64,000 bases of DNA from Faecalibacterium langellae (GTDB lineage Bacteria; Bacillota; Clostridia; Oscillospirales; Ruminococcaceae): the NCBI RefSeq assembly GCF_002549775.1, contig NZ_NMTR01000017.1, positions 1 through 64,000 of the forward strand, in the 5' to 3' direction. This document shows positions 51,056 through 59,893 of this stretch, piece after piece. A program made the position numbers and the translations under genes. Below the pieces are notes generated by a model. It saw only the letters and a list, made by a program, of their open reading frames with translations. It did not search any database and was not told where the DNA came from. How positions within the stretch are numbered: position 1 is the first letter of the stretch; each line of letters opens with the position of its first letter.

Positions 51056-51735
51056 GTGTGTTCCTCCATCGTCCACCGAAAGGCTTTCGCGGTACGCAAA
51101 TCAGCGTCCTTAAAGTGCCCGCCGCTGTTCCATTCAAGCGTGCAGTCTGTGCCACGCTCTGCAAGTCGGCTGTGCAGGGTGCGGATATTATCCCCCACCG
51201 CAGCCATGACGGCGTTTTTCGTGTGTTCCTCCTTGTCGCCAAGGCTCAGATAAATGTGCTGTGTTTGCATCGGGTGCTGCTGTTCAAACTCCATCCAGCC
51301 CGGAAACCATACAGAGGGCGAGGCGGCGGCGACACCGTAGAACAGATCAGTCTGGGTGGATGCCCACAAAGCAAACAGTCCAGCCAGTGAGTAGCCACCC
51401 AGAATGATTTTGACGTTTTCCGGGAGAGGATACTGCTGCTTCAGTGTGAGAATGACCTGTTCCGTCAGAAAGCGCAGGGTGTCCCCAGCTTTGCCGCCAA
51501 ATCCTTACTTTCCCCATACGGCAGGGGCTTCCCACGGGGAAAGTGCATCGTTCCAGCTTTCCACGGGCACGGCCACAAACAAAAAATTCCAGCTGCTCTG
51601 CGCAATAGCAGCCACTTTATGGTCTATGCTTTGCAGTTCATGTTCGCCTGTCATTTTGAGCAGCAGGTATTCTGCATGGGGTTCGCCGTAAATGCGGCAA
51701 GATCGGTTCCCGATTAGCATTGTCTGTGCGGTCAC
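51052..51735 (-). pseudogene. Esterase-family gene broken by one in-frame stop
   Basis: The frame from a GTG at 51735 (with GGGAGG upstream) to a stop at 51052 encodes a Fes/IroE-like alpha/beta hydrolase: SSWNFLFVAVPVESWNDALS, the nucleophile elbow IILGGYSLAGLFALW, and the catalytic-histidine region NSGGHFKDADLRTAKAF. A single TAA at 51505-51507 interrupts it between AVWGK and GFGGKAGDTLRF with no frame change, so one base change would restore the gene. Both halves remain well conserved, so the inactivation is recent or the base call is wrong. Confidence 0.8.
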
Positions 51736-51820
51736 TGCGGCATCCTCCCGAAAAAACTTTGATAAGCCCAGTATAGCAACTGAAAAATCATTTTGCAATT
51801 CAAAAGGCGTTCATAGCCGT

Positions 51821-52090
51821 AGCAAGCAGGGTCTTCGTATATACAAAGACCATTTTGCGTTGCAAAATGCTTGTTGGGAAATCCCAAACCCTTTCAGATC
51901 TGCACCGTACCGATGCAGGCTGCGCGTTTTTTGCAAAACGCTTTTTTGATGCGTCGTAGGAGTGCGCAGCTATCACGGAATCGTGATGGTCGCAGGGCTT
52001 GGGATTGCATCCCAACAAGCAAATGAACACGGCAGAATTTTAATTCTGCGTGTGAATTTGGCCTTTGTGCACACAGAGGCCCTGCTTGCT
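51821..52090. repeat. Nested imperfect palindrome of about 270 bp
   Basis: The outer arms AGCAAGCAGGGTCTTCGTAT (from 51821) and its diverged complement (52060-52090) match with several differences. A second pair of arms, GCTTGTTGGG...CCCAAACCCT (51869-51892) and AGGGCTTGGG...CCCAACAAGC (51994-52020), lies inside. The centre has more hairpins (GCGTTTTTTGCAAAACGC, ATCACGGAATCGTGAT), and CAGAATTTTAATTCTG lies between the right arms. There is no gene in 51736-52472; this looks like a MITE-like element or a structured RNA. Confidence 0.55.
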
Positions 52091-52329
52091 GAGGTTATGC
52101 TGATTCTGAAATTGAAGGCCAGTAAATTATACAAAAATCCAAATCCACGATACAAAGATAAAGATGAGATATGTTTTTAAACTTAGCAGCCATTTCGATG
52201 ATATAGGTCGAATTACTGGAAACTTTTATTATTATACGTTTGTGCCACAAAACAAGTTGAGTTGGCAGTCGTTACCATAGATGCGCCCAATATTATATGT
52301 CTTAATAATCGTGTGCATCTATCATTTTC

Positions 52330-52358
52330 TTGCTTTTTCTAACCAAATATGCTATTAT
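52330..52358 (+). promoter_or_regulatory. Promoter of the defence block
   Basis: TTGCTT (52330-52335) and TATTAT (52353-52358) have 17-bp spacing. The leader of about 107 bases contains the hairpin at 52418-52441. Confidence 0.55.
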
Positions 52359-52417
52359 TATAAACAACGCTGTCGAGTGTTGGAATATGCCTTGGCAGTA
52401 TGGCTATAACAGACCGA

Positions 52418-52446
52418 ATGCTCTGCCGGAAGGCAGAGCATTTTTT
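52418..52446 (+). terminator. Terminator-like hairpin in the controller leader
   Basis: ATGCTCTGCC (52418-52427) pairs with GGCAGAGCAT (52432-52441) around a GGAA tetraloop and runs into six T residues. It lies 27 bp before the HTH gene and after its promoter, so it may act as an attenuator. Confidence 0.7.
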
Positions 52447-52472
52447 GTATATCGATAAGGAGAAGGTATTTT

Positions 52473-52682
52473 ATGGCAATCAGTTATAAAAGACTCTGGA
52501 AACTGCTCATCGACAAGGACATGAAAAAGAAGGACTTATGTGTAAGAGCTGGCATTAGCCCGGCTTCAGTTACTAAGATGGGAAGAAACGGTCACGTTAC
52601 CACGGAGATTCTTCTAAAGATTTGCATAGCACTGAATTGCCAAATCGAGGACATCATGGAAATTGTGCCAGATGAAAAATAA
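52473..52682 (+). CDS. Cro/C1-type HTH protein, probable controller
   Basis: This 69-residue protein is almost only a helix-turn-helix: YKRLWKLLIDKDMKKKDLCV, GISPASVTKMGRNGHVTTEI, and LLKICIALNCQIEDIMEIV. Proteins of this size beside methyltransferases are often C-proteins that delay nuclease expression until the DNA is methylated. It lies just before the methyltransferase on the same strand. The GGAGAAGG site is good. Confidence 0.75.
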   Translation: MAISYKRLWKLLIDKDMKKKDLCVRAGISPASVTKMGRNGHVTTEILLKICIALNCQIEDIMEIVPDEK

Positions 52683-52756
52683 ACGCATTATTGTAAATAG
52701 ATAAAATTCGAAAATAGAACAATCCTGTGTGGATTGAGGTAAGGCGAGTGGAAAAT

Positions 52757-54202
52757 ATGTTTCTGACAACAAAAGAGATTGCTCTAAAATGGGGTGTCTC
52801 TGCTACTTGGGTTACAGTGCTTTGTAAGAAAGGAAGAATTGAAGGGGTTATACGTAAAGGCAATAGATGGTATATTCCAGAAGATGCAAAGAAGCCCAAT
52901 GATAGAAGATCTTGTAAAAGTACACAGATTAAAGCCCGATTTAGATTTATCGACCTGTTTGCTGGAATTGGTGGTTTTCATCAAGCTATGAGATACCTCG
53001 GCGGCGAGTGTGTAATGGCAGCTGAGATTAACGAAGAATGTAAAAAAACATATCGACTTAATTACCATACCGAGGAGAAAGAACTACGTGGCGATGTGAC
53101 AAACATCCAACCCGAGACAATTGCGCCTTTTGATGTTTTGTGTGCGGGATTTCCTTGTCAACCTTTCAGCAAGGCTGGTGCACAAAAAGGTTTTAAAGAT
53201 AAGACTAGAGGAAACCTGTTCTATACGATTATGGATATCCTTGATGGACATCCTGAAGCAAAGTTTATTATTCTTGAAAATGTTCGTAATTTAGCTGACA
53301 AAACTGAAAACTGGGATATCATCACCTCAGAATTAATGCGGCGCAATTTTTATATCACGGAAGAACCTATTATACTCTCTCCCTCTGATTTTGGGATTCC
53401 TCAGATTCGAGAACGAGTATATATTCTTGGAATCCGAAAAGACATTAGAAATGAGAAGATTCTAAGCAATGGCTTCATTCATAAAAATGATCTTCAATTA
53501 GAAAAGCATTTCAAAAAATGTAAAATGGGGGATGCGTGGACAATTCTTGAAGATAATGTGGAGGATACGTATGTGATTCCTGAGGAACAGGAGCATATGA
53601 TTTTAGCTTGGGATGAGTTCCGAATTGAAACTGGAATAAAGGTGATTGGTTTTCCAATTTGGATTGATAGCTTTGGTGTTGGGATAGACGATGACAATGA
53701 AGTGTTTCGTGCACAAGGATATGATGATATGCCATCATGGAAGCAAAAATTTTTGAGGCATAACAGAAAGCTTTATCTTGATAATAGAGTTTTTATCGAT
53801 AAATGGATACGCAAATATGATATGCTCAACAAAATTAAACTCTACAAGAAATTTGAATGGAATTGTGGGACAGATGTTACAGATATTCGTGATTGCTTAA
53901 TCCAGATTCGGCAATCTGGTATTCGTGCAAAACGGCCAACATTTTATCCTTCGCTTGTCGCAATAGTCAACACTCCGATAATTTGGGATAAAAATAAAGG
54001 ACATTTTAGAAGGATTACTCCAAGAGAAGCTGCGAATCTGCAAAGTTTTCATGGTGGCTTTAAATTCCAAGGAACAGATGCAATCCAATATAAGCAACTT
54101 GGAAACTCTGTAAATGTACGAGTTTTAAAAATTTTGGGTGAAAGTTTATTTGCATTGGCTAATAATGGATGGGATGGTGAATTGGATGGCGAAACGCATT
54201 AA
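52757..54202 (+). CDS. DNA cytosine-5 methyltransferase with N-terminal HTH
   Basis: This 481-residue C5 methyltransferase has an N-terminal winged helix (FLTTKEIALKWGVSATWVTV), then motif I RFIDLFAGIGGFHQA (62-76), motif IV with the catalytic Cys134 in AGFPCQPFSKAG, motif VI ENVRNL (174), motif VIII IPQIRERVYILG, and motifs IX-X RRITPREAANLQSFH and QLGNSVNV. The target recognition region lies at about 260-390. A GTG at 52748 with better ribosome spacing is an alternative start. It overlaps the ATPase gene. It should protect host DNA. The region is AT-rich and foreign-looking. Confidence 0.9.
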   Translation: MFLTTKEIALKWGVSATWVTVLCKKGRIEGVIRKGNRWYIPEDAKKPNDRRSCKSTQIKARFRFIDLFAGIGGFHQAMRYLGGECVMAAEINEECKKTYRLNYHTEEKELRGDVTNIQPETIAPFDVLCAGFPCQPFSKAGAQKGFKDKTRGNLFYTIMDILDGHPEAKFIILENVRNLADKTENWDIITSELMRRNFYITEEPIILSPSDFGIPQIRERVYILGIRKDIRNEKILSNGFIHKNDLQLEKHFKKCKMGDAWTILEDNVEDTYVIPEEQEHMILAWDEFRIETGIKVIGFPIWIDSFGVGIDDDNEVFRAQGYDDMPSWKQKFLRHNRKLYLDNRVFIDKWIRKYDMLNKIKLYKKFEWNCGTDVTDIRDCLIQIRQSGIRAKRPTFYPSLVAIVNTPIIWDKNKGHFRRITPREAANLQSFHGGFKFQGTDAIQYKQLGNSVNVRVLKILGESLFALANNGWDGELDGETH

Positions 54203-55745
54203 TATTCGACCAACAACCAGTGTGTATGCTACCTACAAAAATATAAGATATGATCCATGGACTGCCATAGCGGAATTTGTAGACAATTCAACGCAAAGCT
54301 ATTATGACAATACTGAAAAACTTAATTCAACTAAATATTGGAACGGCCTTGCCGTTGACATTGAATACAAGAGAGACAAAGTAAGCGGCGATCACCTTAT
54401 CATAAAAGATAATGCGTATGGTATGGATTTTCGAGATTTTCAGCGGGCAATTATGTTGGATAGTCCGCCGAGAAAAAAATCTCGCAGTGAGTTTGGAATG
54501 GGACTAAAAACCGCCGCATGTTGGTTTGGAAAATGTTGGAGTGTTGAGTCTGTTGCACTGGGCTCTGGCGTGAAATATAAAACTACTGTAGATGTCGAAG
54601 CCTTGAGCAAATACAAAAACGAAGAAATCACCGTGGAAGAAATTCCGTGCAGCACAAAAGATCATGGCACAACTATCACTATTTGGAATTTGAATCGCAC
54701 ACTTTCTGGAACACAAATCGGAAAAACTAAAGACCAGTTGAGGGGAATGTATCGAACAGATTTGCGTTCCGGAAAAATCAAAATTCTATATAATGGTGTT
54801 GGACTGGTTTATGAGATGCCTAAAATACTCACCGAGATTTTACCCGACGGAAAAGAGAAAGTATGGGAAAAAGATATAGATATTTCTTTTGATTTTAATG
54901 GTGAAACCAAGCGTGTTTATGGGTTCATTGGTCTTTTGGATGAAGGTAGTACATCAGGTGCAGGTTTTACACTTATTCGATATGGTCGTGTTATCGTAGG
55001 TGGTTACGAAAATGGATATCGGCCTGAAGAAATATTTGAAAAGTCCAACTCCTATGTCTATCAAAGACTCTTTGGAGAACTAAATCTTGATGGATGGAGA
55101 GTGACGCAAACAAAGGATGCGTTTGATTTATATGGTGGTTTGGAAGATGTATTAATTGAAAAATTAAAAGCCGAATGTGAAGATTATAGAAAAAAGGCTA
55201 AGGAATATCGTAAACGCCCTAAGGCTTCGATTAACACAGGAATTGAAACCTTAGTAAATACTTTCTCCAATGCTGGTATTATTGATGATGTGGTGGTTAC
55301 ACCGATCCCTGAGGATGTTAATGTAGAGAGTTCGAAGACGGCTATTAGTCAGTCAAACATAAAGCCGACTACTAAAGTTGAACTTGTACCAGATCCTACA
55401 GACATTGAAGTTGAGGGCGATAGAGGAAAACGTATTGTCTTTTCCTGTAACGGTAAACAGTATATCTTTAATTTTATTTTGAAAAAAGATGATCCTGATA
55501 GTCGATGGCTCAATATTGCAATGAGTGGAGATGAGTATATTGTTGAATGGAATATTCGCCATATGTTTTTCAAGCCATATATTAACGATGAACATTTTTT
55601 AACCATCATGGAGCAATTTACATTTGCGCTTGCTTTATCTGAAATTGAGGCTATGCGTCTAAGTGTGGATGGAAAAATTGATCCTAGTAGCATCAGAATG
55701 AGGATGAATGAAACACTTAAAGCTGTAATTAAGGAGGGACACTAA
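54186..55745 (+). CDS. MORC/MutL-like GHKL ATPase
   Basis: This 519-residue protein has a Bergerat ATP-binding fold: IAEFVDNSTQSYYD (E30, D33-N34), DNAYGMDF (D75, G79), SRSEFGMGLKTAACWFG (G104, G106, K108) and HGTTITIWNL. An S5-like domain follows with RYGRVIVGGYENGY. Such ATPases beside C5 methyltransferase, Z1 and PD-(D/E)XK genes were described by Iyer, Abhiman and Aravind as restriction-type systems related to eukaryotic MORC proteins. The start at 54186 overlaps the methyltransferase end; the stop overlaps the next ATG (TAATG). Confidence 0.85.
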   Translation: MAKRINIRPTTSVYATYKNIRYDPWTAIAEFVDNSTQSYYDNTEKLNSTKYWNGLAVDIEYKRDKVSGDHLIIKDNAYGMDFRDFQRAIMLDSPPRKKSRSEFGMGLKTAACWFGKCWSVESVALGSGVKYKTTVDVEALSKYKNEEITVEEIPCSTKDHGTTITIWNLNRTLSGTQIGKTKDQLRGMYRTDLRSGKIKILYNGVGLVYEMPKILTEILPDGKEKVWEKDIDISFDFNGETKRVYGFIGLLDEGSTSGAGFTLIRYGRVIVGGYENGYRPEEIFEKSNSYVYQRLFGELNLDGWRVTQTKDAFDLYGGLEDVLIEKLKAECEDYRKKAKEYRKRPKASINTGIETLVNTFSNAGIIDDVVVTPIPEDVNVESSKTAISQSNIKPTTKVELVPDPTDIEVEGDRGKRIVFSCNGKQYIFNFILKKDDPDSRWLNIAMSGDEYIVEWNIRHMFFKPYINDEHFLTIMEQFTFALALSEIEAMRLSVDGKIDPSSIRMRMNETLKAVIKEGH

Positions 55746-57877
55746 TGAGCGATAGTATTGAAATGAATTACTATGAGCCGGAAACAACTACATGGACCGT
55801 TAATCTTGATGGACGATATATGTCTGCTGTACAGAACTATTTATTGGCGGACGGAATCCCTCTAGAAGGTGTTACGAGGATTGTTTCAAATGCAGCTCAA
55901 ACCCTTTCGTATTGTCCTTATCCGGAAGGAAACGGCACATGTCAAAAAACTGGCATTGTAATTGGAAAAGTTCAGAGTGGTAAAACTTCGAACTTCATTT
56001 CAATCACAGCACTAGCTTTTGATAATAATTATGATATTGTTATCGTCTTTGGCGGAACAAAGAAACCTCTTGTTAAGCAAAATCGAGACCGGATAAAAGA
56101 GTATTTTGAAGCAACCAAAGATGTCCTCGTTTTGGACACAACAGATTTTAAAGACCAGTTGACCGCACAAAAAATGCACCAATTCAATAAGATGAATAAG
56201 AAAGTTGTAGTGGTTGCACTCAAAAGTCCAACTCAGATTAACTACATTGCGGACAATATTTTTTCTGATCCTACTCTGGCAGAAAAACCGGTTCTAATTA
56301 TTGACGACGAAGGTGATGAAGCGTCTTTAAATACACTTGTGAAGAAAGGAAAAAAGAGTTCAACATATAAAGCAATCGAGAATTTAAAAGCTCGACTGAA
56401 TCGGCATTGCTTTTTGTCTATTACGGCAACGCCGCAAGCAAATTTGCTGATTGATACATTGGATGTCCTCTCGCCAGATTTTGGTGTACTTGTTGATCCG
56501 GGTAATGGATATTGTGGCCTCGATGTGTACCATAGTGATAATAAGTATACAAAGAAAATACCGGATAATGAAACCTCCCTGCTGGATGACGGCATTCCAC
56601 AATCGTTTATTGAAGCTATTTCGATGTTTTTTGTTGCCTGTGCAATATACAAAAATCGTGGTATGAAGCCAGGAGACAAATTATCTATGCTGGTTCATCC
56701 AAGCCAGTTGAAAGCAGATCACGAAAAAGTTTTTAATAAGGTTGAGGGTTTAATTAATGACTGGTGCCAAAAATCCGAAAATAAACGAGATATCGCTTAT
56801 GGTTCTTTGAAAAGAATACTAGTTGCGGCATACTGTGAATACGAAAAAGCGGGAGTTCAAGGTCTACCTTCTTTTGATTCGTTGGAAGATGATATTATTC
56901 AAGCGATGAATGTGTGTGGTAGGCATAAAGTAAACGGTGACAGTGTTCCCAAAGGTGCAGATGAGATATATGACTATAATATTTATGTTGGTGGTACCAT
57001 GTTGGGACGTGGCCTTACGCTCAAGGGACTCGCAATTACGTATATTATTCGAACTGCAAAAGGTGTATCCACAGTGGATACTGTTCAGCAGAGAGCCCGT
57101 TGGTTTGGATATAAGATGAAGTATCTGGACCTGTGTAGAATATTTGCTGTAGGAAAAATTATTAGAGAATTCCAAGAAATCCGAGACCATGAAGAAGATC
57201 TCTGGGAAACGGTACGAGCAGCCAAATGTCAAGGAACAAATTTTAAAAATATGGCTCGAATTTTTGCGCTCAGTGATGACTTGAAAATGACTCGTAGTTC
57301 GGTAGCCAAAACGGAAAATTATACCTTCAAGTTTTGGAATAAACAAAGAGAATTTCAAGACGTTCAAGAATATATTGATAGTAATAAGGCGATTTTGGCA
57401 ACAGTACGCGCGGAACAGAAAGACCAAATTAAAGTCGAACGATTTGGTGATGGCGCACCGTTTGTGATTGTTCCTAATATGGACTTTGACTATGTGAAAG
57501 AACGCATTTTTGATAAATTCTGCTTTGCTGCAGGAGAAAAATTCAATCAGTCTGTTATTAGCAAACTTGACATACTACTCAAACGTAAAAATTTGCAACC
57601 GAAAGTTGATATTATTTGGATGAGAGATGGAACTTTCTCAGAGCATTCTATTGACTGTGGACATATTCCTAATTATAGTGTTGGCCGCCGCCCAAAGAGT
57701 CTTGAAAAACCTCCAGTATATCTTGGTGATGATTACCAGTTTGTATCAGAAGATACTATGCAACTTCAAATTCACGAAATTCGAGATACGATTACGAATA
57801 TTGATAGTCCAACATTAGCATTTTATATTCCTAAAAGTGTAATTGAAAAATTGACAAATCTGGTAATTCAAGCATAA
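55745..57877 (+). CDS. Z1-domain helicase-like protein
   Basis: This 710-residue protein has a superfamily-2-like core: Walker A GKVQSGKTSNF (74-84), Walker B LIIDDEGDEAS (about 180-190), CFLSITATPQANLLID (motif III-like), then the Z1 domain with GGTMLGRGLTLKGLAITYI and TVQQRARWFGYK (arginine finger region). It is predicted to move along or remodel DNA. Its start overlaps the ATPase stop. Z1 proteins are a hallmark of the MORC-type restriction systems; I see no nuclease motif in this protein, so cleavage would come from the next gene. Confidence 0.85.
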   Translation: MSDSIEMNYYEPETTTWTVNLDGRYMSAVQNYLLADGIPLEGVTRIVSNAAQTLSYCPYPEGNGTCQKTGIVIGKVQSGKTSNFISITALAFDNNYDIVIVFGGTKKPLVKQNRDRIKEYFEATKDVLVLDTTDFKDQLTAQKMHQFNKMNKKVVVVALKSPTQINYIADNIFSDPTLAEKPVLIIDDEGDEASLNTLVKKGKKSSTYKAIENLKARLNRHCFLSITATPQANLLIDTLDVLSPDFGVLVDPGNGYCGLDVYHSDNKYTKKIPDNETSLLDDGIPQSFIEAISMFFVACAIYKNRGMKPGDKLSMLVHPSQLKADHEKVFNKVEGLINDWCQKSENKRDIAYGSLKRILVAAYCEYEKAGVQGLPSFDSLEDDIIQAMNVCGRHKVNGDSVPKGADEIYDYNIYVGGTMLGRGLTLKGLAITYIIRTAKGVSTVDTVQQRARWFGYKMKYLDLCRIFAVGKIIREFQEIRDHEEDLWETVRAAKCQGTNFKNMARIFALSDDLKMTRSSVAKTENYTFKFWNKQREFQDVQEYIDSNKAILATVRAEQKDQIKVERFGDGAPFVIVPNMDFDYVKERIFDKFCFAAGEKFNQSVISKLDILLKRKNLQPKVDIIWMRDGTFSEHSIDCGHIPNYSVGRRPKSLEKPPVYLGDDYQFVSEDTMQLQIHEIRDTITNIDSPTLAFYIPKSVIEKLTNLVIQA

Positions 57878-57889
57878 CGAGGTGCTAAT

Positions 57890-58855
57890 GTGGATATAGT
57901 TGAAACTTTCCAAAATCACTTTGGAAGCGGGAATGCAAGTACCCATGACTTTACACTTGTAGAGTACAGGCCGAACTTTTTTATTGGGATAGATAAGTTT
58001 GACCACGTTTGTGTTGTTGTTAAGTCTTCAGGTCTTCACAGATTTCCAATCAAATACAAAACTCAAAAAATAAGTATCGAGTGCAATATGAAAGTTTGTT
58101 ATGAACTGAATGGAAAACCGTATGATGACACGGTTCACATTATTCGGTGCTTATCTGAAGTTAAACGAGAAAAATATATATTTCTGGAACTTTCGATGGT
58201 TTTAATACAGGAGGGCGATAAATCTGAAGAAGCTATAATAGAAACGTTTAATATTTTGCGTACATTTTTCAATGATAAAAAAGAACTTTCGGATAATGAA
58301 TTGATTGGGCTATATGCCGAATTGTATACAATTTGCAGTTTTCATGAATCATTGGAAATTGAAAAATACTGGCAGTCGAGAGACCGTATGAAATTTGATT
58401 TCTCAATTTCAGAGAAAGTGAAACTTGAAGTTAAAGCAACAGTAAAGAACATACGGACACATCACTTCCGGCATGAGCAGTTAATGACAGAAGTATATGA
58501 TATATTTGTTTTGTCATATCTGTTGCGTTATGACGATGAGGGACTTTCATTGTTTGAACTACTCATGTCTTGTAAAAAAATCATGGCGAACGATTCAAGA
58601 AAATTGCTGCGTATTAACTATGTGTTGAAAAACGTAGAAGAAAGCCGCCTTAAGCACCTGCGATTCAACCGTGCTTATACAGAGGCAAATCGGCATATCT
58701 ATCGTGCAGCGGATATTCCCAAGTTCAGAGAGAACACGCCTCGTGGTGTGGCGAATGCCGAATATGATTGTGTCTTGGACAATGTGGAATTCATAGAGGA
58801 CGATTTATTTATCGATATTGCCAAATCAAATTCTGTGGGGGCTCAAAATGTTTAA
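57890..58855 (+). CDS. PD-(D/E)XK motif protein (DUF4420-like nuclease)
   Basis: This 321-residue protein starts at GTG 57890 behind GAGGTG. It shows a nuclease-like core: E144 in GLYAELYTICSF, D170 in RMKFDFSI, and E180-x-K182 in KLEVKATVKN, the spacing expected of PD-(D/E)XK restriction folds. It is the likely DNA-cutting subunit of the system. It overlaps the small following gene by 8 bases. The family usually travels with Z1 and MORC-type genes. Confidence 0.8.
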   Translation: MDIVETFQNHFGSGNASTHDFTLVEYRPNFFIGIDKFDHVCVVVKSSGLHRFPIKYKTQKISIECNMKVCYELNGKPYDDTVHIIRCLSEVKREKYIFLELSMVLIQEGDKSEEAIIETFNILRTFFNDKKELSDNELIGLYAELYTICSFHESLEIEKYWQSRDRMKFDFSISEKVKLEVKATVKNIRTHHFRHEQLMTEVYDIFVLSYLLRYDDEGLSLFELLMSCKKIMANDSRKLLRINYVLKNVEESRLKHLRFNRAYTEANRHIYRAADIPKFRENTPRGVANAEYDCVLDNVEFIEDDLFIDIAKSNSVGAQNV

Positions 58856-59150
58856 GACATATGATTTGTTTGACCATCGGAACATAAATGACCTTGTCCC
58901 AGAGATTATTTATTATTATTTGTTTCAAGGGCTTAGTCTTGCAGCTATTGAGTACAAACTATTTAGGACAAATGATTATCATGGCTGGCTAAGTAAAACC
59001 TTTCTGAATTATTACGGAATAGATACCGAAAAAGATAATAAAGGAATTTTTGCCGATAGAAGTGTCCCGGAAGTGGTAGAAGAACTTTATAAAAGTTCTA
59101 ATATTGCGCATGTGCGAGTTGCAAAATTACTGAAAGAAAAGTATTTGTAA
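58848..59150 (+). CDS. Unknown small protein at the end of the defence operon
   Basis: This 100-residue protein (KTYDLFDHRNINDLVPEIIY, LFQGLSLAAIEYKLFRTNDY) is mostly helical with a repeated Tyr/Leu pattern and ends RVAKLLKEKYL. I do not recognise it. The ATG lies inside the end of the nuclease gene (8-base overlap), so it is co-translated and probably functions with it, for example as a specificity or regulatory subunit. It shares the AT-rich composition of the block. Confidence 0.6.
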   Translation: MFKTYDLFDHRNINDLVPEIIYYYLFQGLSLAAIEYKLFRTNDYHGWLSKTFLNYYGIDTEKDNKGIFADRSVPEVVEELYKSSNIAHVRVAKLLKEKYL

Positions 59151-59216
59151 TTACGACATTAAATTCACGGTTCTACGTCACATTTTAAGGTCCAAACGAA
59201 ACGTCCAAGATATTGG

Positions 59217-59260
59217 AAAGTCCACAGGTCGGATATAAAATCCAACCTGTGGACTTTATT
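59217..59260. terminator. Bidirectional terminator between the two defence modules
   Basis: AAAGTCCACAGGT (59217-59229) pairs exactly with ACCTGTGGACTTT (59245-59257), with A and T runs on both sides. It ends the plus-strand MORC/Z1 operon and the minus-strand RloB gene. Confidence 0.85.
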
Positions 59261-59269
59261 GTTTTGTTC

Positions 59270-59893
59270 TTAAATTTTAGAGTTCAAATGCTCTACAAGT
59301 TTCCAAACCGTTGTCAACGGATTGCTCTGCCGTGAAATCGGTTCGAGAACCTGCTTCTGAACTTGGTCTGCACGAGCTTTCGCTCTCTGAATCGCAGTTG
59401 CCTGCAAAGGCTTCAAAACGTCAAAGTAATCCTTGTTTTTCTCATACTCAGGAAGTCTGCCCGGCTGTTTCAGCAATCGAATTAATGCTTGGCAATCTTC
59501 AACCTCTGTCTGCTGATTTACAAAATGTAGTAGGAACCACAGCTCAAAGGATGGATTGGAGTAGGCCAAATGATAGCCTTCCTTTTGAGCGGACTGTTTG
59601 GCGCGCAGAAGTACCTCGTTAGAATTATCGTCACGGTCAAAGACGCACCAGATGGAATCGCCTTCATCGGGATAGTAGGGATTGTTGCCCATAGTGGCTT
59701 TGGCTTTCTGCACAAGCCTGTCGGCAGATTTATACTGAGAAGAAATCGGGATGATGTCGATGTTACAGCCCCGACTTCGGAAATGCTTGAAATACCGAAT
59801 CTCGGTTTCACTGCCTTCGCAGATGAGGTATACGACAGGATTTCGCTTTCTGGTTCGGGCGGGTTTGCGGCTGAGTTCTTTTATTCTGCCCAT
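59270..59893 (-). CDS. RloB-like TOPRIM-type protein
   Basis: This 207-residue protein has a Lys/Arg-rich N terminus, then VVYLICEGSETEIRYFKHF (E26 of a TOPRIM-like site), IWCVFDRDDN (D86-x-D88) and SNPSFELWFLLHF. These are the acidic positions of RloB/OLD-type nuclease domains. The ATG overlaps the end of the ATPase gene by 13 bases, so the two make one unit. Such pairs act in phage defence, by host-damaging cleavage in some systems (AbiL- and PARIS-like); the exact type is uncertain. Confidence 0.8.
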   Translation of the reverse strand: MGRIKELSRKPARTRKRNPVVYLICEGSETEIRYFKHFRSRGCNIDIIPISSQYKSADRLVQKAKATMGNNPYYPDEGDSIWCVFDRDDNSNEVLLRAKQSAQKEGYHLAYSNPSFELWFLLHFVNQQTEVEDCQALIRLLKQPGRLPEYEKNKDYFDVLKPLQATAIQRAKARADQVQKQVLEPISRQSNPLTTVWKLVEHLNSKI

